A DNA stretch of 39,057 nucleotides from Chloroflexota bacterium (GTDB taxonomy: Bacteria > Chloroflexota > Dehalococcoidia > Lucifugimonadales > JACPCK01). The notes beneath the pieces were generated by a model. The model saw only the letters and a program-made list of their open reading frames with translations. It was not told where the DNA came from and searched no databases. The stretch's first letter is position 1, and each line of letters starts with the position of its first letter. Shown here piece after piece: positions 32,610-39,057 of this stretch. The translations under genes were made by a program, and so were the position numbers. Location of the stretch: contig JACPCK010000010.1 in NCBI GenBank assembly GCA_016179845.1, positions 1-39,057 of the forward strand, read 5' to 3'.

Positions 32610-33797
32610 TTAGATCACTCCCTGGGCCTTCAGCCGGGCCAGCTCCTGAGACGAGAGCCCCAGGAGCGTCTCATACACCTGAGCGTTGTCCTGGCCCACC
32701 TGGGGCGCCGGTCGGCGGATGGCCCCTGGTGTGGCGCTCAGCTTGATGGGGATGCCTGGCATGGGCACCGGGCCTGTGTTCGGGTGATCCAGCTCCACGA
32801 TCATCTCCCTGGCGATTATCTGAGGGTCTACCATCATCTCGGTCACAGTCTGCACGGGGGCCACAGGAAGGCGAGCCTCCCGCAGGGCATCCACGACTTC
32901 CTTTACGGTGCGCTCGGCAACCCAGCCCGCCACCACCAGGTTCAGGTACTGCTGGTTGCGGGCTCGGCCCTCATTGGTGGCGAAGCGGGGGCCCTCGGCC
33001 AGCTCCGGGCGGCCGACGAGGCGGGCCAGCCGGCGCCATGCTGCATCGGTGGCGATGCCGACGGCCACGTAGCCGTCCTTGGCCCGGTAGTTATCGGTAG
33101 GGGCTGTGAAGGGACGCCGGTTGCCGGTCTGAGGCCTTGCGGTCCCTAGAACCCGATATTCAGCAGGCACCGTCTCCAGATAAGAGACGGCCGTGTCTAG
33201 AAGGCTGGTGTCCACAAGCTGCCCCTCCCCCGTCCGGTCCCGATGGCGAAGGGCCAGGAGGATACCGAGGGCAGTGTACACCCCTGTGCCGTAGTCTATG
33301 ACGGGAAGCCCTGCCTTTACAGGAGGGTCGCCGGGGAACCCTGTCAGGTGCATCATCCCCGAAAGGGCTTGGGCCATGGCGTCGAAGCCGCCGTAGTCGC
33401 GGTAGGGCCCCGTGGCGCCGAAGGCGCTGATGCCGGCGTAGATGAGCCGGGGGTTCTCCGACCGCAGGGCCTCGTAGCCCAGGCCCAGGGAGTCCATGTA
33501 GCCGGGTGCGAAGTTCTCTACCAGGATATCTGAGGCCTTGACCAACCTCCTGAAGACGGCCTTTCCCTCTTCGTGCCTCAGATTAAGCGTGATACCCCTT
33601 TTGTTACGCCCGCAGATAAGGACCAGCATGCTCTCGCCGTTTGGGGTGAAAGGCCCCACCAAGCGGTCGTCCTCTCCGCCAGGCCGTTCGACACGGATGA
33701 CCTCGGCCCCCATGTCGGCCAAGAGCATGCAGCAGTGAGGCCCGCTAATGAACCTGGTCAAGTCCAGGACACGAATGCCTTCAAGGGGCTGTGCCAC
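32610..33797 (-). CDS. CaiB/BaiF family III CoA-transferase
   Basis: 395 residues that transfer CoA between carboxylic acids. It opens with PLEGIRVLDLTRFISGPHCCMLLADMGAEVIRVERPGG (family N-terminus) and continues with NKRGITLNL, the ADILVENF-type region SDILVENFAPGYMD and GISAFGATGPYRD. The catalytic Asp is probably D168 (LPVIDYGTGVYTALGI). The C-terminus carries the usual inter-domain crossing. The start is GTG 33797 with GGAGGAAG upstream. Together with the nearby CoA ligase it suggests CoA-thioester steps in the catabolic cluster. Confidence 0.95.
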   Translation of the reverse strand: MAQPLEGIRVLDLTRFISGPHCCMLLADMGAEVIRVERPGGEDDRLVGPFTPNGESMLVLICGRNKRGITLNLRHEEGKAVFRRLVKASDILVENFAPGYMDSLGLGYEALRSENPRLIYAGISAFGATGPYRDYGGFDAMAQALSGMMHLTGFPGDPPVKAGLPVIDYGTGVYTALGILLALRHRDRTGEGQLVDTSLLDTAVSYLETVPAEYRVLGTARPQTGNRRPFTAPTDNYRAKDGYVAVGIATDAAWRRLARLVGRPELAEGPRFATNEGRARNQQYLNLVVAGWVAERTVKEVVDALREARLPVAPVQTVTEMMVDPQIIAREMIVELDHPNTGPVPMPGIPIKLSATPGAIRRPAPQVGQDNAQVYETLLGLSSQELARLKAQGVI

Positions 33798-33821
33798 TGT
33801 GCTTCCTCCAGGAGAGCCGGT

Positions 33822-34535
33822 TCAAGTGACCACCTTCACGAGCTCCTCAATTGCCGAGCAGTTCTTGCAACCAGCAGCGGGAGCAGGGGGGGATGGGCTG
33901 TCGTGGATAGCTTTAGCAGTTGCCAGCAGAGATTCAATGAAAGGGTAGGGCTTGGCCTGGACAGGCCTGATCTTCGGTGTGAACCCCATCAGCAAGGAGC
34001 CGACAGACCTGTTCAACAGATGGGGCGCTTTGGCCAGGTCGGTATCTGGCTCCAGGTACAGCAACGACATATGAACCACAGGGGGCAGACCTATGCGGGC
34101 GCATATGTAGGCGTAGGCATTGAGCTGGACCTCGTAGCCAGGAAACATGAAATCCTGAGCGGCACTCAGTCTGGAGGTCTTGTAGTCAATAATGTGGATG
34201 TGGCCGTTGTCCAGATGAAACACTTCGTCCGGTGTACCCCGCAAGGTTACCTCCGATTCAGGGTCAACGACGCTGAATCGCGTGTAGTGCATGCGGGCTT
34301 CATACTTTACAACTCTTCCTATGTCAGGAAACCAGGGAGGTAGGACGCCGTTGGTGTCGAACCACGTCCTGACGACGTTCTTGACATACGAATCTATGGA
34401 GCTGAACACACCGGGCAGAGGCATCTTGAACGGGAGGCTTTCCAGCTTTAGCTGCAACCAGAAGCAACGCTGGCAGAAACCCCGCTGGGCAAGGCTGCCA
34501 AGAGTGCCCGCCGATATTATCATCTGTTCCTTCAT
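33822..34535 (-). CDS. Stand-alone Cas4/RecB-like PD-(D/E)XK nuclease
   Basis: About 237 residues. An N-terminal CQRCFWLQL and a C-terminal CKNC give four Cys placed like the Fe-S ligands of Cas4/AddB nucleases. The active-site strand is TLRGTPDEVF...HIHIIDYKTSRLS (Asp and D-Y-K) with the downstream QxxxY-type motif EVQLNAYAYICA. Possible starts are ATG 34556, 34535 and 34523; the N-terminal MIISAGTLGSL pattern suggests one of the latter two. No other CRISPR or recombination gene is near. It lies between a CoA-transferase and a CoA ligase gene. Confidence 0.8.
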   Translation of the reverse strand: MKEQMIISAGTLGSLAQRGFCQRCFWLQLKLESLPFKMPLPGVFSSIDSYVKNVVRTWFDTNGVLPPWFPDIGRVVKYEARMHYTRFSVVDPESEVTLRGTPDEVFHLDNGHIHIIDYKTSRLSAAQDFMFPGYEVQLNAYAYICARIGLPPVVHMSLLYLEPDTDLAKAPHLLNRSVGSLLMGFTPKIRPVQAKPYPFIESLLATAKAIHDSPSPPAPAAGCKNCSAIEELVKVVT

Positions 34536-34594
34536 CCCAGGAAGTGCCTCATGCATAGACTAGGGGCTACCAGGAGAGGGTTGCGGCAACCTCC

Positions 34595-35971
34595 CTATCG
34601 CGAGGCCTTCCGCCTGTCCTCCAGGCGGCGCGCCTTGGGTAGCACCCCCTGGCCCGTTAGAGGTGCCAGGCTGCCGGGCTCTACGGCCTTGACCCCTATC
34701 TTCACCCCTAGCTTAGCTCTGAGGGTCTCCTCCAGCTCTCTCTGGAGCGCCTCCAGGCTTGTGATGTCCGGCTTGTGCTCCGTGAGTACGGACATCTCCT
34801 CCCGATCGCTAACCCTTTCGACGATGCAGTAGTACTCGCCGGTGAGGCGTGGGTCCCCCGCCAGGATAGCCCCGACACCTTCTGGCCAGATATTGATACC
34901 TCTCAGCTTTACCATGAGGTCCGCCCGGCCGAGGATGGGGTCCATCTTCTGCATCCAGCCTCCGCACTGGCACTGGCCCAGGGGCCGCAGTCTGGTCAGG
35001 TCCTTGGTGTCGTAGCGAATGACGGGGTAGGCATCCTTGTAGAGGGCCGTCACCACAATGGACCCCACCTGTCCAGGTTGCACGGGCCGGCCTGTCTCTG
35101 GGTCAACCACCTCGACTACGAAGGCATCCTCCCAGATATGAAGGCCGCCCCCGTGAGGGCATTCAGAGGAGATTGTCTGTATTTCGTGCATCCCGTAGGT
35201 GTCGTAGGCGGGCACCCCCCAGGCCTGGCGTACCAGGTCCGACCGGCCGAAGGAATCGATGACCTTCAGCTTCAGATCGATGCCCATCTCCCTGGCCTCC
35301 TGGGCCAGGTGGAGCAGGTACTCCGGGAAGCCGATGATGGCGTTGACCTCCCACTTCTTGGCAATCTCCAGAGCCCTGCGGCTGCGCGTGACGACGCCCG
35401 CGCTTGTGCTCACTGGAGTGCATCCTAGCCAGTACCATAGCGCCTCGTGGACAGAGAAGGCTCCGTTATGGGTGGAGTAAAGCAGCGTGTTCATGACCAT
35501 GTCGCCGGGCCGGAGGCCGTGGAAGTAGTAGGAGCGGGCCCGCAAGATGTTGCCCACCTCACGGTCCCAAGGGGCGTAGAAGGTGGGGCGTGGCTCCCCG
35601 GTAGTCCCGCCGCTGGAGTGAATGCGCAAGGGGACCTCGCCTGCCCTTGGGTTCAGCCCCACGTAGTCGCCGAAGGGAGGGTGCTCCTCTACGCTCCGGC
35701 GTATGTCGTCCACCGTATATGCAGGCAGCTTTCTTATGTCCTCCAGGGAGCGTATATCCCCCGGCTCCAGGCCTGCCTCCTTCCATCTTCTATGGTAGAA
35801 GGGGACCCTCCAGGCCCGTCGTACCGCGTCCACCATTCTCCTCTGCTGGAGGGCCCGGATCTCCTCCGGTGGGCTCTTGAAGACCCCCTGAAAGAAATCC
35901 GGAGCGGGCGGGTACTCGGCTACCAGCCTTTTGAAGTCAATGGACTGGAAGTAAAAGGGGACCTTGTCCAA
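34595..35971 (-). CDS. Phenylacetate-CoA ligase-like (PaaK-type) AMP-forming ligase
   Basis: About 458 residues. P-loop-like IHSSGGTTGEPRPTF, adenylate-contact region DTYGMHEIQTISSEC, YRYDT-like VIRYDTKDLTRL, a zinc-like CQCGGW and the hinge GRADLMVKLRGINIWPEGVGA all match the PaaK/phenylacetate-CoA ligase branch. It should activate an aryl or aryl-acetic acid to its CoA ester. The start is uncertain: TTG 35971 has GGGAGG about 4 nt upstream, while TTG 35986 gives a longer form. It is part of the minus-strand catabolic run. Confidence 0.92.
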   Translation of the reverse strand: MDKVPFYFQSIDFKRLVAEYPPAPDFFQGVFKSPPEEIRALQQRRMVDAVRRAWRVPFYHRRWKEAGLEPGDIRSLEDIRKLPAYTVDDIRRSVEEHPPFGDYVGLNPRAGEVPLRIHSSGGTTGEPRPTFYAPWDREVGNILRARSYYFHGLRPGDMVMNTLLYSTHNGAFSVHEALWYWLGCTPVSTSAGVVTRSRRALEIAKKWEVNAIIGFPEYLLHLAQEAREMGIDLKLKVIDSFGRSDLVRQAWGVPAYDTYGMHEIQTISSECPHGGGLHIWEDAFVVEVVDPETGRPVQPGQVGSIVVTALYKDAYPVIRYDTKDLTRLRPLGQCQCGGWMQKMDPILGRADLMVKLRGINIWPEGVGAILAGDPRLTGEYYCIVERVSDREEMSVLTEHKPDITSLEALQRELEETLRAKLGVKIGVKAVEPGSLAPLTGQGVLPKARRLEDRRKASR

Positions 35972-36019
35972 GCATCCTCCCTTCAAGGGGGTTTCAACTT
36001 CTGGATCGCCGCCGCCAAT

Positions 36020-36925
36020 CTATGGGCCCGGCAGCTTCAGGGCCTTGAGCCCGTTGCCCCGAAGGAACTTCTCCACCACCTGGGGTTTCATCTCGTGGTG
36101 CTCACCACCCCAGTCGTAGCCCTTTTTGACGATGGCGTTGAAGTCCTCCAGCCACACCTTAGGGCTTATGGCCGGATAGTCACTCCCGAAGACCATCTTG
36201 TCCTGAAGGACGGTGTTCATGTACTGGAAGACGATAGGCTGTGTGGCATACACATAGCGAGGCAGCCAGCCTGAGAGGTCCATGTAGACGTTTTCGTTGC
36301 GCCAGCAGACAGCCAGGGCCTCCTCTGTCCAGGGCCAGCCAAAGTGCGTCATGATGATGCGCAGGTCGGGAAACTCCGTGGCCACTACATCCAGGGCCAG
36401 GGGCCGGCAGCCGGTGATGTCGCAGCGAGTCATGCGGGTGGTCCCTGTGTGGACCAGGATGGCGATGTCCAGTTCCACGCACCGGGCGTAGATAGGCCAC
36501 ATGAGCTCCCGATCATCGGGATGGAAGGCCTGGTAGGCTGGGTGGAACTTGAGGCCCCGGCACCCCAACTCCTTCACTGCCCGGTCGATCTCCCGCAGGG
36601 CTGGGGAGCCCATGTGGGGGTCTACCCCAGCAAAGGGGATGAAGAGGTCTGGGTACTTCTGGGCGTAGATGGCCAAGTAGTCGTTGGGCATGGCACGGCC
36701 CCACTGGTTGTAGGAGACCATGTTAACGATCACAGCCTTGTCGATGCCCGCCTCTTTGAAGGTGCGGTAGGTGGCGTCGATGTCAATGTGCTTCTTGCCG
36801 TGGTGGGGCGCCTCCGGGCTCCGGCCAAAAAAGTTGTAGTGGGCCTCGGTGTAGGAGGGGCCGTGCCCCAGGACCGCCTCCTCGGTGAAAGGATGGATGT
36901 GGATGTCTATGGGCTTGACGGCCAT
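36020..36925 (-). CDS. ACMSD-like amidohydrolase (amidohydrolase_2)
   Basis: 301 residues from ATG 36925 (AAGGAG upstream; GTG 36931 is less likely). A TIM-barrel metal enzyme with HxH (IDIHIHPF), GLKFHPAYQ, His in ILVHTGTT, His in IMTHFGWPW and Asp in VFGSDYPAI. This branch includes 2-amino-3-carboxymuconate-6-semialdehyde decarboxylase and gamma-resorcylate decarboxylase, so decarboxylation or hydrolysis of a ring-cleavage product is likely. It starts 15 nt after the maleate isomerase-like gene ends, in one transcript. Confidence 0.92.
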   Translation of the reverse strand: MAVKPIDIHIHPFTEEAVLGHGPSYTEAHYNFFGRSPEAPHHGKKHIDIDATYRTFKEAGIDKAVIVNMVSYNQWGRAMPNDYLAIYAQKYPDLFIPFAGVDPHMGSPALREIDRAVKELGCRGLKFHPAYQAFHPDDRELMWPIYARCVELDIAILVHTGTTRMTRCDITGCRPLALDVVATEFPDLRIIMTHFGWPWTEEALAVCWRNENVYMDLSGWLPRYVYATQPIVFQYMNTVLQDKMVFGSDYPAISPKVWLEDFNAIVKKGYDWGGEHHEMKPQVVEKFLRGNGLKALKLPGP

Positions 36926-36940
36926 ACTCACTCCTTCTGC

Positions 36941-37645
36941 TCAATGGGCCAGGGCTGGTGCCTGAAGGTCCAGGGCTTTCCTGACCTCCTCCAGGACAGC
37001 CTGGATGCTGGTGACCACTGGCATCCCCAGGGCTTTCTGAATTGGGCCAATGGCCTCCAGAGCCCTCAGGTTGGCGCAGGAGATAAAGAGGCAATCGGCC
37101 TCTACACCCTTCATCTGTTCCCTGGCGTACTCGACAATCTGATCAGCGGCGATGTCGGCGATGCGGAAGGCCTCGGGAACATCCATCCCCCGAATATGGA
37201 CCACCTGGAATCCCAGGGCCTCCAGGGAGCGGCGGATGGTCTCGTTCACCTCAGCAGAGTACGGTGTCAGAACGGCTACACTCCGGGCTCCCAGGCGGCG
37301 CAACTGGGCCTCTACCGCACCCATGATGGAGATGACGGGTGCCCCTGTGGTCCCTGATAGGCCTTGGAGCATCTCCTTCTCGTGGGATGGGCCCCGCAAG
37401 GCTCCCGCAGAGGTGCAGCCAAAGACCACCAGGTGGGGCCGCAACGTGCTGATCTCCTGAGCGGCCTTGGGCAGGTACTCGTCCAGCATACGCTCCTCAG
37501 CCTCGATAGTGACCCCTCCACGGAGCATCATCCTGGCCGTGTGAATTGTGACTTCAGACGGCAAGTGTCGGTACAGGTCTGGCTCCATGACGGTATTGGT
37601 GGAGGGGACTATGAGGCCAACCCTCTTCCTGCCCTTTTGGTTCAC
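36941..37645 (-). CDS. Maleate isomerase-like Asp/Glu racemase superfamily enzyme
   Basis: 234 residues from GTG 37645, which overlaps the stop of the upstream triple-Rid gene by 4 nt (GTGA). The frame is open far upstream, but that part is shadow of the Rid gene. VGLIVPSTNTVMEPDLY, VVFGCTSAGAL with C77 and CLFISCANLRAL with C190 are the two-cysteine arrangement of maleate isomerase and arylmalonate decarboxylase. Maleate cis-trans isomerisation is the last step of pyridine/nicotinate-type catabolism, which fits the cluster, but the exact substrate is not certain. Confidence 0.9.
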   Translation of the reverse strand: MNQKGRKRVGLIVPSTNTVMEPDLYRHLPSEVTIHTARMMLRGGVTIEAEERMLDEYLPKAAQEISTLRPHLVVFGCTSAGALRGPSHEKEMLQGLSGTTGAPVISIMGAVEAQLRRLGARSVAVLTPYSAEVNETIRRSLEALGFQVVHIRGMDVPEAFRIADIAADQIVEYAREQMKGVEADCLFISCANLRALEAIGPIQKALGMPVVTSIQAVLEEVRKALDLQAPALAH

Positions 37646-38874
37646 CTTCGGCCTCTCTTCCAAAGGGATCGGTCTGACACGGCCACTTGGGCCGTGCGGG
37701 CGGCCCCGGCCGCGGCGATAGCATCTATCTGGATCAGGGCTCCAGGGATGGGCAACCCCATCTGGACGGTGGAGCGGGCCGGGTATGGAGGGCGGAAGAA
37801 GTCGCCGTATACGTCGTTGTAGGGCCAGTACTCCCGCCAATCTGTGATGTAAACGGTGGTCTTCACCACGTCCTCCCTGCTCAGGCCGAGGAGCCCCAGG
37901 CTCGTCTCTAGCTGCTCCAGGCATCGCCGGGTTTGCTTCCGGATGTCGCCCGGCCCCATGAGCCTGCCCTTGGGAGTGAGGCTGAGAAGGCCCGAAAAAT
38001 AGGCCAGGCCACCGGCGCGCACCGCTTGGGACAGGGGTAAAGAGAGCAACGGCAAGGACTCGGACCACCTTTGGCGCCTACCCCCCGGGGCCACCGCGGT
38101 CTTGGGGCTCTTGCAGGCCACTGCCTCCACTCCCAGCAGAAGGCCCCGGGCTGGCAACTGCCCTTGGGTAACTGTCATAGCAGGATAGGGCTGCCGGAAA
38201 AAAGTTGCGTATGCCCGCTCAAAGGCTGGCAGGTGCCTCATATCGGCCAGGGTCATCGATGTCCTCACCACGTCGCCCACCGAGAATTCCGCTGCCTCCA
38301 ACGTCTGGCAGAGACCCTCCAGGGCTCTCTTGCTCTGCTCCCTTGCATCTCCCTTTGCCAGGGCCCTACCACCGCTGTCTCTGGCGTAGCAGGCCGATAC
38401 GAAGAGCAGGTTATCTACCAGAACCCCCCTGGGAGAGAAGGGGCCAGGGGCCCCACCCCCTTCGAGGAAGACGGGTTCATCATCGACCGCAGTCCCTTCG
38501 ATCTCCAGCAGCAGGCCTTCCTGGGCCAGGCTGGCCATCACTGTGGAGCCGGCTGGACGGGCCTGAGAGGGAAGGAAACGGCGGGCCACGCGATAGTACC
38601 TCCCAAGGACCTTCCAGTCGGTAACGAAGGACTTGAGCTGCGCTATTCGTCCCAGGTCCGAGCCCAGCAGTCTCAGGGATTCACTTATTCCTCTAAAGAC
38701 CTGCTTGGCCTGGGCGGTCATGTCAGCCTTTCCCCTGGCTGCTCCTGCAAGCTTCCCACGGCTGTCCGTCCCTACCGTTCCTGACAGAAAGACCATCTTC
38801 CCTGCCCTCACGGCGGCTGCGTAGGGAGCAATGGGGGGCGAGAGGTGAGGTGAGGTCACAACCTTTTTTGCCAA
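37642..38874 (-). CDS. Triple-domain Rid (YjgF/YER057c) protein B
   Basis: About 410 residues with three Rid-like domains (about 8-135, 136-258, 275-392, counted from GTG 38883). Each keeps FLSG/FVSA/YFSG, the helix QAKQVFRGISESLRLLG or its equivalent, and a terminal strand pair. The RidA R105 position is G112 in domain 1, M236 in domain 2 and R370 in domain 3 (PYPARSTVQ), so again only one domain keeps the arginine. TTG 38874 is preferred because AAGGAG lies 8 nt upstream; GTG 38883 overlaps that SD. It shares little sequence with protein A and is the first gene of the cluster. Confidence 0.85.
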   Translation of the reverse strand: MAKKVVTSPHLSPPIAPYAAAVRAGKMVFLSGTVGTDSRGKLAGAARGKADMTAQAKQVFRGISESLRLLGSDLGRIAQLKSFVTDWKVLGRYYRVARRFLPSQARPAGSTVMASLAQEGLLLEIEGTAVDDEPVFLEGGGAPGPFSPRGVLVDNLLFVSACYARDSGGRALAKGDAREQSKRALEGLCQTLEAAEFSVGDVVRTSMTLADMRHLPAFERAYATFFRQPYPAMTVTQGQLPARGLLLGVEAVACKSPKTAVAPGGRRQRWSESLPLLSLPLSQAVRAGGLAYFSGLLSLTPKGRLMGPGDIRKQTRRCLEQLETSLGLLGLSREDVVKTTVYITDWREYWPYNDVYGDFFRPPYPARSTVQMGLPIPGALIQIDAIAAAGAARTAQVAVSDRSLWKRGRR

Positions 38875-38924
38875 GGCAGACACTCCTTATACCAGCTCAG
38901 GTTGTCCTCGGGGGGCCACGCCAA

Positions 38925-38953
38925 TTTATCCCCTATTTCCCTCCCCTTGTCAA
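38925..38953 (-). promoter_or_regulatory. Promoter of the triple-Rid catabolic operon
   Basis: On the minus strand, TTGACA (38953-38948), a 17-nt spacer and GATAAA (38930-38925) precede the first gene by about 50 nt. The -35 is an exact consensus. It lies directly beside the apparent end of an insertion sequence, which may have supplied or modified it. Confidence 0.6.
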
Positions 38954-38986
38954 GACGTCGCTGTATTCTCCGTAAATATCCGACAG

Positions 38987-39057
38987 TCAGGCTCCTTTCA
39001 TGAGGGGTGTGCGTAGTCCAAGGCCGAGGTGCGGCCGGTGGTAATGATACCGCTCCA
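38987..39057 (-). mobile_element. C-terminus of an integrase-core transposase (IS481/IS3-type) at the right edge
   Basis: The minus strand reads ERYHYHRPHLGLGLRTPLMK then GA and stop (38987-38989). The HRPH-GLG--TP signature marks the end of rve-type transposases. The sequence just beyond the stop (TGTCGGATATTTACGG, minus strand, about 38985-38970) looks like a terminal inverted repeat of such an IS. The rest of the element lies outside the window. Confidence 0.7.

Noticed and set aside
32019-33149. Long + strand open frame opposite the triple-Rid A and CoA-transferase genes
   Set aside because: It crosses the boundary of two well-supported minus-strand genes and its translation is low-complexity shadow sequence. 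The same holds for the + frames at 24999-25838, 27655-28824, 35447-36274 and 36344-37357.
37646-38068. N-terminal extension of the maleate isomerase-like frame
   Set aside because: The frame is open, but this part is an overlapping shadow of the triple-Rid B gene. GTG 37645 with the 4-nt stop/start overlap is the natural start.

Overview
The window is about 39 kb of GC-rich bacterial DNA that is mostly coding. Short intergenic gaps, SD-led starts, several GTG/TTG starts, -10 boxes of the TAGAAT/TACAAT type, a B12-dependent methylmalonyl-CoA module, a CaiB/Rid/amidohydrolase catabolic cluster and a UGSC-type selenoprotein are together most like a Chloroflexota genome (Dehalococcoidia/SAR202-like). 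This placement is an inference from gene content and style; there is no rRNA or other decisive marker. No tRNA, rRNA or CRISPR array was seen.

Left part (1-15.3 kb, mostly + strand). pheT and moeA are followed by a small conserved protein and by the decayed remains of an EamA-type transporter. Next comes an envelope-stress/efflux block. It starts with a secreted DUF2680-like protein whose promoter carries an 11-bp-spaced direct repeat suited to an OmpR/PhoB regulator. Then follow an OmpR-type response regulator, its sensor kinase, a very long membrane-fusion protein, an ABC ATPase (N-terminus apparently shortened) and a MacB/FtsX-type permease. The block ends with an anchored OB-fold-like protein, an HtrA-type protease and a YceI lipoprotein. 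A DoxX-type membrane protein lies convergent to this block.

Middle part (15.3-28.9 kb). uvrA (+) faces a long run of minus-strand genes. These are a cell-surface subtilase, a selenoprotein gene of the UGSC family (in-frame UGA plus an SECIS-like hairpin) with its partner gene 11 nt upstream, a small membrane protein, a TatD-type hydrolase and a propionate/methylmalonyl-CoA set. That set comprises the mutase B12 subunit, the epimerase, an acyl-CoA dehydrogenase and a mutase catalytic subunit carrying an internal deletion and frameshift. A VapBC-like toxin-antitoxin pair lies between the true 3' end of the mutase gene and a second, diverged copy of that 3' end. REP-like palindromic repeats occur in several gaps, and one runs into the 3' end of the selenoprotein gene.

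Right part (28.9-39 kb). ruvB has a near-consensus promoter and is followed by an alpha/beta hydrolase. The opposite strand then carries a catabolic cluster: two different proteins each made of three fused Rid domains, a maleate isomerase-like enzyme, an ACMSD-like amidohydrolase, a PaaK-like CoA ligase, a stand-alone Cas4/RecB-like nuclease and a CaiB/BaiF CoA-transferase. Rid proteins, ACMSD-like amidohydrolases and maleate isomerases all occur in amino-aromatic or pyridine catabolism, so this may be such a pathway. The window ends in the C-terminus of an integrase-type transposase just upstream of the cluster promoter.

Most notable items: the UGA-interrupted UGSC gene, the two single-chain triple-Rid proteins that each keep only one RidA-type arginine, and the mutase-end duplication around the toxin-antitoxin pair.
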